64,000 bases of DNA from Marine Group II euryarchaeote MED-G37 (GTDB lineage Archaea > Thermoplasmatota > Poseidoniia > Poseidoniales > Thalassarchaeaceae). Where the stretch lies: assembly GCA_002457555.1 (NCBI GenBank), contig NTJQ01000007.1, positions 1 through 64,000 on the forward strand, in the 5' to 3' direction. The position numbers and the translations under genes were made by a program. The notes below the pieces were generated by a model that was not told the DNA's origin, did no database searches, and saw only the letters and a program-made list of their open reading frames with translations. This document shows positions 39,909-49,756 of the stretch, one piece after another. The first letter of the stretch is position 1; the number at the start of each line of letters is the position of its first letter.

Positions 39909-40889
39909 TTAGAATTGGATGACATTAGCACCCCATGCTAAACCTCCACCAAATGCAGCGGTAACCACCAAAGTACCGGGGCGTATCAGACCTTCATCCA
40001 TTGCTTCACGCATGGCAATTGGCACGCTTGCACCGGCGGTGTTTCCGTAATTGTGCAGATTTGTGAATGTCTTTTCCATCGGCAGGCCAAGTTTTTCCAT
40101 TCCTGTCTTGATGATGTTGATATTGGCCTGATGTGGGATTACTAAATCGACTTCATCCAGACTTTTTCCAACACGTTCTAGTGCACTAAGTACCGCTTGT
40201 GGAAAAGCCTCGATGGCGAAGTTCCATACCGCTCGCCCATCCATGTGGAAGTATTGCATTCCTTCCTCAAAATTATCACTTGGAATCGGAACTCTAACTC
40301 CACCCGCTGGAATTTCGATTACACCGGAGCCGCTACCATCGCTGGTTAACCAAGAGCCCAAGATGCCCTTTCCATCTTCGACCTCACCTAAAACTGCGGC
40401 ACCTGCTCCGTCACCAAATAGAACGCAGGTGGTTCTGTCTTGCCAATTTAGAATGCGAGAATAAATTTCAGAACCGACAACTAGAACCTTGCCGTAGCCT
40501 GGAGTTCCAGCAAAGCGGGCACCTACATCTAGGGCGTAAACCCATCCAGCGCAAACCGCATTGATGTCAAAAGCCCCACAATCAGAACAGCCCAATTTTT
40601 CCTGAATTATCCCTGCTGTCGAGGAAAGTGGAACATCAGGTGAAGAGGTTGCAAGTATTACCAAATCTATGTCATCTGGAGATAATCCAGCATCATCCAG
40701 AGCATTTTTGCATGCCTCTACAGCTAGATCTGAGGTGTTTGTTTCTTTGTCAGCGATTCGTCGCCTTTTCATGCCAGTTTTGGAGGTTATCCACTCATCG
40801 CTTGTCTCAACGATTTTCGCCCAATCCTCATTACTCATTTCGTGAGGTGGCACGTATGAGCCGAGTCCAATAATTCCCACAGAGGCCAT
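39909..40889 (-). CDS. fabH: 3-oxoacyl-ACP synthase III (KAS III)
   Basis: SDEWITSKTGMKRRRIAD, DINAVCAGWVYAL (Cys), HQANINII (His), NLHNYGNTAGASVPIA (Asn). Confidence 0.9.
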   Translation of the reverse strand: MASVGIIGLGSYVPPHEMSNEDWAKIVETSDEWITSKTGMKRRRIADKETNTSDLAVEACKNALDDAGLSPDDIDLVILATSSPDVPLSSTAGIIQEKLGCSDCGAFDINAVCAGWVYALDVGARFAGTPGYGKVLVVGSEIYSRILNWQDRTTCVLFGDGAGAAVLGEVEDGKGILGSWLTSDGSGSGVIEIPAGGVRVPIPSDNFEEGMQYFHMDGRAVWNFAIEAFPQAVLSALERVGKSLDEVDLVIPHQANINIIKTGMEKLGLPMEKTFTNLHNYGNTAGASVPIAMREAMDEGLIRPGTLVVTAAFGGGLAWGANVIQF

Positions 40890-40936
40890 ATTCTAATGGG
40901 TCACGCGAGCGAACTCACATTTCACAGTTGATGTTT

Positions 40937-42451
40937 TCAATCGTGCTTGAGGCAGATGTTCATTGGTTCTGAGAAAAAGCCAAGACTCCAACGCCCACCT
41001 TCTCTTCCGACTCCACTATCCTTTACTCCACCAAATGGAGTTCTCAAATCTCGATGTAGCCAAGTATTGACCCAAACCATGCCAGTATCAATATCCTCAG
41101 CAACCCTTTGTCCCTTTTCCAAATCACTAGTCCAAACGCTTCCTGCCAAACCATATCGTGTGTTATTAGCAATCGTAATCGCTTCATCCTCGCTCTCAAA
41201 TCGATGTATGGTTACAACAGGTCCAAAGATTTCTTCGGTTGCACATCGAGCATCCACCGACAGTCCTGAAATGACAGTGGGGGCCAGCCAATTACCGTGC
41301 TCGAAATCTTTTGGAAGACAGGGATATCCTCCAGTAAGGATTTCGCCGCCCTCCTGCTTAGCTAGCTCAACATAACTTTCCACTTTCGATAGATGTTCGG
41401 CTGAAATCAAAGCCCCTAATTGGGTAGATTCATCTGAAGGATCACCGATTTTCATAGATTCCACAGAATTGACAAAGGAATCAACAAAATCATCGTAAAT
41501 TCCTGATTGGACAAGAATTCTAGAACCGCATAGGCACACTTGGCCTTGATTTAGGAATGCGGCCCTAGTCACCCCTTCGACTGTTTTCTCCATATCACAG
41601 TCATCGAATACTATGCTTGCATTCTTTCCTCCTAATTCTAGGCTGAGTTTCTTGAATATTGGACTCGCGGCGGCAGCGACCTTGGCTCCAGTAGCTGTAC
41701 CTCCTGTGAATGAGACAAGGTCGACATCTGGATGTGATGTGAGTGGGCTACCTGCTCCCAATCCATCACCATGAACTAGGTTGACTACTCCTTTTGGAAG
41801 CCCCACCTCGTGAATAGTTTCCATAAGTAAATCTGCAGTCATCGGAGTAAATTCACTAGGCTTACAAACGACTGTATTACCCATTCCGATAGCTGGAGCG
41901 ACCTTCCAACTTAGCAGATATAATGGAAGGTTCCATGGAGTAATCAATGCGCCAACACCTACCGGTTTTGGAACAACGATATTTGTAGCATCCTCCATTT
42001 CAAAGTGTTCTCTTTGACCTGCGTAGGTTTCTCGAATTAATCCCGCAAAAAATCGGAAATTAGCTACTGAACGGTAAGCATCTACTGCACGCGCTAAGGA
42101 TATTGGTTTGCCTGTATCTTTGCTTTCTAGTGCAGCGATATCTTCGTATTTTGCTTCTAGGGCATCAGCGATTTTATCTAACCAATCTGCTCTTTCTGAA
42201 TGGCTAAGCCTGCCCCATGACGGTTGAGCCTTCTTGGCAGCTGAAACCGCACAATCAACATCTGTTCGTGTAGAAAGTGGGACTCTGGCAAATCGCTCAC
42301 CAGTCGCTGGTTGTAGCACATTCTTCCACTGCTCGCTGGAATGGCAGACAAACTCTCCATCTATGTAATTGCAAAGGTCTCGAGGTTCACTACCAACGGG
42401 GTCCCGTTCGCAAGGGGTACAACCTGATTCACAGCACTTATCAGGATCCAA
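40937..42451 (-). CDS. Aldehyde dehydrogenase, hydroxymuconic/aminomuconic semialdehyde dehydrogenase-like, with N-terminal CCxSGCxxC motif
   Basis: KPVGVGALITPWNLPLYLLSWKVAPAIGMGNTVVCKPSE, LSLELGGKNASIVFDDCD, FLNQGQVCLCGSRI, NTWLHRDLRTPFGGVKDSGVGREGG; N-term DKCCESGCTPCERDPV. Confidence 0.9.
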   Translation of the reverse strand: MDPDKCCESGCTPCERDPVGSEPRDLCNYIDGEFVCHSSEQWKNVLQPATGERFARVPLSTRTDVDCAVSAAKKAQPSWGRLSHSERADWLDKIADALEAKYEDIAALESKDTGKPISLARAVDAYRSVANFRFFAGLIRETYAGQREHFEMEDATNIVVPKPVGVGALITPWNLPLYLLSWKVAPAIGMGNTVVCKPSEFTPMTADLLMETIHEVGLPKGVVNLVHGDGLGAGSPLTSHPDVDLVSFTGGTATGAKVAAAASPIFKKLSLELGGKNASIVFDDCDMEKTVEGVTRAAFLNQGQVCLCGSRILVQSGIYDDFVDSFVNSVESMKIGDPSDESTQLGALISAEHLSKVESYVELAKQEGGEILTGGYPCLPKDFEHGNWLAPTVISGLSVDARCATEEIFGPVVTIHRFESEDEAITIANNTRYGLAGSVWTSDLEKGQRVAEDIDTGMVWVNTWLHRDLRTPFGGVKDSGVGREGGRWSLGFFSEPMNICLKHD

Positions 42452-42453
42452 AA

Positions 42454-43632
42454 TTAACTCTCCTGACTTCCCTCATTGGCAAACGGGTCTGAACGAGTCA
42501 TAGCTTCAGAGTACTCTTTCCAGTCTAGTGAGAACCGGTCTCTATCAGGGTCCCATTCGTCCCATGTTACTACTTCTTCAAGAGCATCTCGATACCGATC
42601 TGGAACAATACCAGGAACGATGAATGCTTTTTGTCTATGTAGAGGGTATGGATTACGAAGTTGAATTCCTAATACTCCTAAGACTGCACGAGAGACGTAC
42701 CAAGTTGCCTGAGAATTCCAACCATGAGCGACTTTGATTACTATGCCAAGTCCATTAGGCCAATCAGGGTGTTCTACAGATAAACCGAGTAAGCCATCAG
42801 CGCCTTCTTTTGCGATTATTTTTCCTTCTCCGGCCTTAATACAAGTTGAGTCTAGTCTGTTGAATCCACCAATTAAATCCGGGTGCCTATTCATTGCCTC
42901 CCAAATCCAATCCTCTTTCCTATTTTTTGCTAGATTAGCGAACATCACGGCTAATTCATCAACTGTATTTGATGTTGTAGGAAAACCACAACCATCCTTT
43001 GCGACTCGCAATGGTTGCCAATCTGGCTTATTCATGTATTCCCGTAGAACATCAAGATACTCGGGAAACCATGGCGAACTAGGTAAAGTATATCCTGCTC
43101 TATTCATACCTCTTTTCCTCATCCCTTTGAGTATTGCAGCGTGTTCCCCAGAGCAGGTATGAAACCATCTCCTTGGCCTTCTAACCTGACGTCCGAATTG
43201 AATCAATGGGACGTCCAATGGACATTGCATCAAGCCCCACTCAGATTCTGTAAGTAAGGACTGAGCTGCAGCGACGTGCTCTGTATCTCCATTGTGTGAG
43301 GAGCATGAAATGGCTTTTTGTTTCCAATCTAAGTCGTCCAAAACTCCAGTAAAAGGCTTCATCATTAACGGCTTCATCATTGAACGACCATAGACCAAAA
43401 CATTACCACCGAATGAGTGTATAATTTCGTCACCATGTGCCCAAGCAACCGCTCCATGAATGGTGTTTTCAGAGACATCCATTCGCCTGAAATCAACTAA
43501 TGGTTCCCACTCTACATCACGTCCGGTTGCGATACCTTCGTGTTGTTCACCGAGAGGGTTAGTTGGGAATACCGCAGACCCAGGTCTACCCGGCGCGACG
43601 CTGGATGGCTGCTCAACTTTGCGTGCGCTCAT
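42454..43632 (-). CDS. Asparaginase II family (PF06089-type) protein
   Basis: YGRSMMKPL, ISCSSHNGDTEHV, HTCSGEHAAILKG, VAKDGCGFPTTSNTVDELA. Confidence 0.85.
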   Translation of the reverse strand: MSARKVEQPSSVAPGRPGSAVFPTNPLGEQHEGIATGRDVEWEPLVDFRRMDVSENTIHGAVAWAHGDEIIHSFGGNVLVYGRSMMKPLMMKPFTGVLDDLDWKQKAISCSSHNGDTEHVAAAQSLLTESEWGLMQCPLDVPLIQFGRQVRRPRRWFHTCSGEHAAILKGMRKRGMNRAGYTLPSSPWFPEYLDVLREYMNKPDWQPLRVAKDGCGFPTTSNTVDELAVMFANLAKNRKEDWIWEAMNRHPDLIGGFNRLDSTCIKAGEGKIIAKEGADGLLGLSVEHPDWPNGLGIVIKVAHGWNSQATWYVSRAVLGVLGIQLRNPYPLHRQKAFIVPGIVPDRYRDALEEVVTWDEWDPDRDRFSLDWKEYSEAMTRSDPFANEGSQES

Positions 43633-44873
43633 TCGCTCCCTCCATTTACCGCCGGTGCGACTTTCATCATGAATGCCTCCATGTTGCGTTGAACCCTTTG
43701 CGAATCGTGATTAAAGAAATCAAACCAACACATTAGGCGATCTTCAGGGTCGAATCTTTCTCTGATTTGTTCAGCAACTTCGTGGACATTTCCAATTACT
43801 GCATTATCGGTGGCACGCTCTACTTTTGTTGGATCGATAGTACCCTCAAGAGCATGCCAGTAGGTTGTCAGTGCGGCTCTAGCTTCTTCTTTTGCCGCCA
43901 TGCTCCGCTCGTCGACAGTCAAACCCTCCTCGTCATTAACGAAGACCATGATTGTACGAGGCATCATGTCACGAGTCCATGCACCTCCTGAAGAGTGGTA
44001 GTTTTCTTCCATTCTTTTGTGAGTTTGTTCTATGATATGAGGAGGTGTAATCGAGAGATTGAACACCTGAACAGGCGCCCATTTGTTTACCTCAATCTGT
44101 AGATTCATATCATGACTTCCAATAACTAAGTTGAGTAATTCACGACGCCATTCCTGCGGTATAGTTTTGATTTCCTCGAAGTCATATCTTGATGGAATGG
44201 TGATTGATTCAGGTGCCTGTAATAGGCTATGCATATTCATGGCAGCATCCTGAACATTCTGCCAATCTTCATCAGAGCGGAAATTATCTCTAGTCAAGAC
44301 AGTCTTTCGAATCATTTCACTAGAAATCACTTCACCATTCAGCAGTCTGAGGAAAATCTCAGATGCTTCCGCAAAAATCTGACCCCTTAGAGCCGGCCAA
44401 GCCACCTCCTCAACTGCATCTCGAGGTACGATTCCGTAAGGGCGAGCCATGAATTCGAAGCGGCCGGCTGAAAAACCGATGTGTAATCTTCGATTTTCTT
44501 CTGGATTCATTCCATGTAACGCAAGAAATGAACCAACTCGTTCCGCCTGAGGAATGGGTCCTCCACTAGCCAGAATCGACATAACTGCGCTACCAACTTC
44601 CATTCTTTTTGTACGAGAATACATTGCTGTTGCGACTTGGAAAAAGTCCGTACAGAGTCCAACTTCGCCTGGATAATGCGGGACTACAGGCTTGGAGTTC
44701 TGTTTCTGAACTTCCGTTGAAAGATGCGCCTGAGCAACCCACCCTACACCAAATCCTAACTTATCGGCTTTCTCTGCTTGGTCAAGGAAGTTAGCAAACA
44801 TTTCACTTTCGCTTGGTATATGTCCGGAGGTGTCCGGAGTTTGCGAAATCGAGAAGAAGATGTCAAACTTCAT
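43629..44873 (-). CDS. LLM-class flavin-dependent monooxygenase
   Basis: MKFDIFFSISQ, FLDQAEKADKLGFGVGWVAQAHL, SRTKRMEVGSAVMSI, RLHIGFSAGRFEF. Confidence 0.85.
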   Translation of the reverse strand: MKFDIFFSISQTPDTSGHIPSESEMFANFLDQAEKADKLGFGVGWVAQAHLSTEVQKQNSKPVVPHYPGEVGLCTDFFQVATAMYSRTKRMEVGSAVMSILASGGPIPQAERVGSFLALHGMNPEENRRLHIGFSAGRFEFMARPYGIVPRDAVEEVAWPALRGQIFAEASEIFLRLLNGEVISSEMIRKTVLTRDNFRSDEDWQNVQDAAMNMHSLLQAPESITIPSRYDFEEIKTIPQEWRRELLNLVIGSHDMNLQIEVNKWAPVQVFNLSITPPHIIEQTHKRMEENYHSSGGAWTRDMMPRTIMVFVNDEEGLTVDERSMAAKEEARAALTTYWHALEGTIDPTKVERATDNAVIGNVHEVAEQIRERFDPEDRLMCWFDFFNHDSQRVQRNMEAFMMKVAPAVNGGSE

Positions 44874-44885
44874 GTAAATCAATCC

Positions 44886-45683
44886 CTAGATGGATCGCAT
44901 TCTGCCACCATCGACAGCCAAAGATACACCCCGAATGCCTCCACTGCTAGGTAAGCAGAGGAAGGTGACAGCCGCAGCGGTCTCTAATGGGTCGATTAAG
45001 CGTTGGATGGGTACAGAGTTCATCCAATTTTCTTGCACCTCTTCGACCGACTTTCCGGTTTTATCGGATATAGAACCTGCAAGAGAGCCAAGTCGGTCAG
45101 TGTCAGTAAATCCAGGTAGTATGTTGTTGATGGTGATACAGGGGGCTAATTCTCGAGATAATGACTTAGCCCAAGATGCCATAGCACCCCTCAAAGTGTT
45201 TGAGAGTCCGATATTGTCAATAGGTTCTCGGACTGAAGTCGAAATGATGTTCACGAAGCGGCCATAACCCAATTCGGCCATTCTCGGGGAAAGAATTTGG
45301 GCTATTGAATGAGAAGCGTGAAGGTGGCGTGAAAATGGCCCTTCAAACTCATCTAATTTGTTCGCAAGAAGTGGCCCACCCGGGGGTCCTCCAGCATTAT
45401 TGACCACTATCTCAATCATACCTAATCCTAAAACAGCCTCTCTAACGGCCTCAACATCTTCTAAATCAAGAACAAGGATTTCATGTCCTGAGCCATGCAA
45501 TTCTGCTACTAATTCTTCCAGTGCATCAGCACTTCGAGCACAGGCGATGACTCGAGCCCCCGCTCGTGCTAACATCTGAGCGGTAGCGCGGCCTATCCCT
45601 GCACTAGCTCCACAAACCAATGCTGTTCTTCCAGCCAAGGCATTTTCAGCAAAAGGAAATCCATCATTCAATATATCACTCAT
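44886..45683 (-). CDS. Short-chain dehydrogenase/reductase
   Basis: ALVCGASAGIGRATAQMLARAGARVIACARS, VVNNAGGPPGGP, GVSLAVDGGRM; catalytic Tyr region atypical by eye. Confidence 0.88.
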   Translation of the reverse strand: MSDILNDGFPFAENALAGRTALVCGASAGIGRATAQMLARAGARVIACARSADALEELVAELHGSGHEILVLDLEDVEAVREAVLGLGMIEIVVNNAGGPPGGPLLANKLDEFEGPFSRHLHASHSIAQILSPRMAELGYGRFVNIISTSVREPIDNIGLSNTLRGAMASWAKSLSRELAPCITINNILPGFTDTDRLGSLAGSISDKTGKSVEEVQENWMNSVPIQRLIDPLETAAAVTFLCLPSSGGIRGVSLAVDGGRMRSI

Positions 45684-45694
45684 TTTTTCAACCC

Positions 45695-46435
45695 CTAATC
45701 CACATAGTGTGCGTATTTTTCCTCTGCAAGTTTCTCATAAACCAACTGTAAAACATCCTCTGGAGCGTTCCTGAAAGTTGGATGTTCACTTTCTCCTTGC
45801 GGATGTCGCATCTCATCCCATCGCCCCTCTTCATATGCCATCAGGGCTTCCTTCATCAATACACCAGCTAGAACTAATGTTTCGTAGCAAAGATCCTCAT
45901 AGGTCATACCTCTCTTGACAGAAACTTCTCTCCTTAGCAATAAGTCCCCTGTATCAATTCCATTATCGCAAAAGTGTGTAGAACTACCTACTGGAATGTC
46001 GTGATAAACACTCCAAGCCGGAGAGGCCGAGCCACGACAATCAGGAAGTAGTCCCGGGTGTGAATTTACTACCCCATCTTTGGGGTGGTCTAGTATTTCG
46101 CCACGAATTATTCTAGTTCCTCCAAATACGATGAGTTCGAGTTGTAAATCTGCAAGGTATGGCATTACCTGTTCTGAGTTATGAATAGCAACTTCTACGT
46201 GTTGTACATCAATTCCTTGATTCGATAAATCGGCTAACTGCGACTCAATTGTTGGAGCAATTGGATTTCCTTCTATACGCTTGAGAAACTTCTCTCTCTC
46301 CTCATCTGCAATCGCTGAGTCCTCCGAAATTACGATACTCGGAATGAATCCTTCTGAGAGAATTTGTCGCAACATTTCTCTTCCATAAGGATGCTCCTTT
46401 AGGAGCAAATATGCGAAACTTGTCTTATCCCCCAC
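45695..46435 (-). CDS. Formyltransferase family protein (methionyl-tRNA formyltransferase-like fold)
   Basis: LIVFGGTRIIRGEILDHPKDGVVNSHPGLLPDCRGSASPAWSVYHDIPVGSSTHFCDNGIDTGDLL. Confidence 0.82.
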   Translation of the reverse strand: MGDKTSFAYLLLKEHPYGREMLRQILSEGFIPSIVISEDSAIADEEREKFLKRIEGNPIAPTIESQLADLSNQGIDVQHVEVAIHNSEQVMPYLADLQLELIVFGGTRIIRGEILDHPKDGVVNSHPGLLPDCRGSASPAWSVYHDIPVGSSTHFCDNGIDTGDLLLRREVSVKRGMTYEDLCYETLVLAGVLMKEALMAYEEGRWDEMRHPQGESEHPTFRNAPEDVLQLVYEKLAEEKYAHYVD

Positions 46436-46513
46436 TGTACTATCCCCAACCCCGCGAAGTGGTCATTGGTACCCGTTCTTTTCGGTCGCTTATTTTCCTA
46501 AATTTCACATCAT

Positions 46514-47095
46514 CTATTCTAGAATTTCAGCTTCCATTTCTTCCTCGGAGCCGTTCACTTTCTGAAGTTTAATACCGCCAAAACTTCTGATTCTTATCAC
46601 CTGATAAATCAACAGTAGAATACCTATGACCACCACCAATTCAACATGCGGGACTTCAAATCCTTCGGATTGCGTCTGTAACCCCTCATTTCCTTCATTA
46701 GGGTCCTCTTCCGGATCTTCCTCATCGGCGGGTATTGGTTCTACTATTATTGTTCCAATCATTCCAAGCTCTTCGTGAGGTTCACAGACATATTCGTAGG
46801 TTCCATTTTCACCAATGTTGAATGTGTAGGTATAGTCTACATTTCTTGATGCTTCTCCAGAATCAAACAAACCATTCATCTCTACCGCGTTGTGGGCAAG
46901 TAACTCTCCACTCCATAAGAATCGGACCGAATCTCCTTCTTGCAGAGTAATTGTCTCAGGTGAAAAACGTAAGTTTGTACTGTCTACGCTGACAATCACT
47001 ATTTCTCCCTCATCTTGATTGACAATATTTCCTGTAGCCATGACAGTGCTAAGTAAAAATATGCAAGCAATACCCGCCATAATGGCTGATTTCAC
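46514..47095 (-). CDS. Cupredoxin-domain (plastocyanin-like) membrane-anchored protein
   Basis: VDSTNLRFSPETITLQEGDSVRFLWSGELLAHNAVE and YEYVCEPHEELGMIGTIIV (Cys/His/Met ligands); C-terminal TM. Confidence 0.85.
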   Translation of the reverse strand: MKSAIMAGIACIFLLSTVMATGNIVNQDEGEIVIVSVDSTNLRFSPETITLQEGDSVRFLWSGELLAHNAVEMNGLFDSGEASRNVDYTYTFNIGENGTYEYVCEPHEELGMIGTIIVEPIPADEEDPEEDPNEGNEGLQTQSEGFEVPHVELVVVIGILLLIYQVIRIRSFGGIKLQKVNGSEEEMEAEILE

Positions 47096-47163
47096 AAATA
47101 ACCCTGAGTCGATTTAACCTATTAAGCGATGTTTAGCGAAAATAGGAAATTGGCAGTTTCAAA

Positions 47164-48573
47164 CTAGGGAGTAACTCGAGAGCGATCCCGTGGGAATAAG
47201 ACAACTTCTCGGACATTACCAGCCCCAGTTAGGATCATTAGCAGCCGTGCGACACCTAGCCCCCATCCTGCATGAGGTGGTGCGCCATAACGGAATCCAT
47301 CGGTGTAGAATGTGAAGTCTGCTGGATCCAAATCCATGTTTCTTAGATTCTGTTCCAAAACATCGACACGATGCTCTCGCTGTCCTCCAGAGGTCATCTC
47401 ATCACGACCATAATTGAGGTCGAATCCACGGCTCAACTGGCCATCAGTAGAGCCTTTTTCATCCTCATTATGGAAGATGTAGAATGGCTTCATCGACATT
47501 GGCCATCGTGGCAGGAAGTGGAATCCTGGGTGTTCCGCAGCAATGATGTCACAATGATGACTTTCGATATCATCACCCCATTCAATTTCTCCACCTCCCT
47601 TCTGTACGATTTCAATCGCATCACAGTATGGAATACGTGGGAATGGTAGTTCGGGGATTTCCACAGTCACCGGCTCTTGACCTTGACTTACTCTGTATTC
47701 ATTGACAATATCGATGAGATGTTTGTCATTTACGACGACCTGACTCCAGATGTGGTGAATCATTCTTTCCTGAACTCCCATTACGTCTTCATCATTCATC
47801 CAAGCGCCTTCGATATCAAAGGAAATGAATTCGTTTAGATGGCGGTATGTGTCGTGTTTTTCTGCACGGAAGGCGGGCCCGATTTCGAATACTCTTTCTA
47901 AGCCGCCAAGAACTGCCAATTGCTTGTATAACTGAGGTGATTGACTAAGGAAAGCCGGTGTATCAAAATACATCATTGGGAATAGATTGGTGCCCCCCTC
48001 GCTGGCGCTAGCAATGATTTTTGGTGAATTAATTTCTTGGAATCCTTCGCCGATTAGATGGTCGCGCCCATATTGTAGTACACGACTTCTAAGTTGGAAC
48101 ATTGCATTTACGTGTGCTCGACGAAGATCGAGGTGTCTGTTGTCTAATCTAATATCCAATCCAACATTGACATCATCAGTAATTCCAACGGGTAACGGTG
48201 TTTCTGCAGACGATAGTATGTCGGCCTCGGTTACATTAATCTCGTATTCAGGCGGTGGGGTAGGTTCTCCTTCTGGGACCTTTGGAGGTCGCTTTTGTGC
48301 TACGATTCCAGTTACCTGTATTGTCGATTCCCGTGAGGCGGATTGGATTGCAGTAAACGTATTTTCATCCATGTTATCTTTTTTCAGAAATGCTTGGATA
48401 TGTCCTGTACCATCACGTAGCATTAGGAAAGCGATTGCGCCTCGACCTCGAACTGTTTCTGCATATCCGGCAACGGAGACCTGTTCTCCAATCATATCTG
48501 CTCCATTACTCACAACCTGTCCAATAGTGTGAGTACGGAAGGCGGTTGGATGCCACTTGCTACTGTCGCGCAT
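47164..48573 (-). CDS. aspS: Aspartate--tRNA ligase (archaeal type, possibly Asp/Asn)
   Basis: IASASEGGTNLFPMMYFDTPAFLSQSPQLYKQL, VFEIGPAFRAEKHDTYRHLNEFISFDIE, GWGLGVARLLMILTG. Confidence 0.93.
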   Translation of the reverse strand: MRDSSKWHPTAFRTHTIGQVVSNGADMIGEQVSVAGYAETVRGRGAIAFLMLRDGTGHIQAFLKKDNMDENTFTAIQSASRESTIQVTGIVAQKRPPKVPEGEPTPPPEYEINVTEADILSSAETPLPVGITDDVNVGLDIRLDNRHLDLRRAHVNAMFQLRSRVLQYGRDHLIGEGFQEINSPKIIASASEGGTNLFPMMYFDTPAFLSQSPQLYKQLAVLGGLERVFEIGPAFRAEKHDTYRHLNEFISFDIEGAWMNDEDVMGVQERMIHHIWSQVVVNDKHLIDIVNEYRVSQGQEPVTVEIPELPFPRIPYCDAIEIVQKGGGEIEWGDDIESHHCDIIAAEHPGFHFLPRWPMSMKPFYIFHNEDEKGSTDGQLSRGFDLNYGRDEMTSGGQREHRVDVLEQNLRNMDLDPADFTFYTDGFRYGAPPHAGWGLGVARLLMILTGAGNVREVVLFPRDRSRVTP

Positions 48574-48666
48574 GGCTTTCCGTTCGGTCTTTAATTTATG
48601 AATCAAATCGAAAGTCAGTTTTGCTCCGTGCTAATGCTTGAGTAGTCGATACCCTACACACTAGAC

Positions 48667-49749
48667 ATGGACAACGACTCGATGTACTACCGGATGATGG
48701 GAAATACTGGGATTCAAGTTTCTGTTCTTTCCTATGGTTTCTGGGCAACCTATGGGGTCAAAGATAGGCTGACAGGAGATGCAGGAGTAAAGACCGCAAA
48801 GGAATTGATGCGAGTTGCCCGGGAAGCAGGAGTCAATTGTTTTGACCACGCAGAGGCCTATGGCAATCCAACCGGGGAAGCGGAGAAAATCTTCGGCTTA
48901 GCACTAAAAGAATTACAGTTAGAAGACAAAGATCTCTGGAGACGCTCAGAATTGGTAATTACCACTAAGATTTTTTGGGGTGGTTCTGGGGTAAACGAAT
49001 CTGGACTTTCTATCAAGCATTGTCGCGAAGGAATGGACAAGTGTTTGGAAAGGTTGCAATTAGATTATGTCGACATGGTATTCTGCCACAGGCCTGATCC
49101 ATTCACACCTACTGCAACAGTTGTTAGAGCTATGACTGACATTGTTCGTTCAGGTAGATCAACAGCTTGGGGTACAAGTGAATGGTCTGCACAACAAATT
49201 ACTGAAGCATATTGGATTGCAAAGAGTGAAGGTCTAGAGCCTCCGCAATTCGAACAGCCTCAATATAATATGCTACATAGACAGAGGTTCGAAGAGGAAT
49301 ACTTCCCTCTTTACAACCCTCCATATTCGATTGGGACAACAATTTGGAGCCCGCTTAGGTCGGGATTCCTGACTGGAAAATACCTCGAGGGAATACCTGA
49401 AGATTCACGGCCTACTCAGGAAGGGTACGACTGGATGCTACAAGATTTAGATGAAAGAAGGGCCCGTGGCGAGTTCGAAATAGTAGCTAATCTAGTCGAT
49501 TTTGCTAATAATAAAGGTTGCACTCCAGCACAACTCGCTCTTGCTTGGTGTTTGAAGAATCCAAATGTTTCGACTATACTCTTGGGCGCTACTACAGAAG
49601 ATCAACTACGAGATAATTTGGGTAGTATCGAAGTCGCACTTTCAATGAGCGAAGATGAGATGAAATCTATTGAGGAAATTCTAGGAAACAAACCCGCTGA
49701 TTGGATAGGTCCGGGCGGAGATGGAAATCGTCAATTAAAGACACTTTAG
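48667..49749 (+). CDS. Aldo/keto reductase (K+ channel beta-subunit-like)
   Basis: YRMMGNTGIQVSVLSYGFWATYG, NCFDHAEAYGNPTGEAEKIFG, AWGTSEWSAQQI, VSTILLGATTEDQL. Confidence 0.9.
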   Translation: MDNDSMYYRMMGNTGIQVSVLSYGFWATYGVKDRLTGDAGVKTAKELMRVAREAGVNCFDHAEAYGNPTGEAEKIFGLALKELQLEDKDLWRRSELVITTKIFWGGSGVNESGLSIKHCREGMDKCLERLQLDYVDMVFCHRPDPFTPTATVVRAMTDIVRSGRSTAWGTSEWSAQQITEAYWIAKSEGLEPPQFEQPQYNMLHRQRFEEEYFPLYNPPYSIGTTIWSPLRSGFLTGKYLEGIPEDSRPTQEGYDWMLQDLDERRARGEFEIVANLVDFANNKGCTPAQLALAWCLKNPNVSTILLGATTEDQLRDNLGSIEVALSMSEDEMKSIEEILGNKPADWIGPGGDGNRQLKTL

Positions 49750-49756
49750 ATTCGGA

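Noticed and set aside
40937-46435. Operon as a kynurenine-pathway tryptophan degradation cluster
   Set aside because: ALDH resembles aminomuconic semialdehyde dehydrogenase, but no dioxygenase, kynureninase, hydroxylase or ACMS decarboxylase is present in the window
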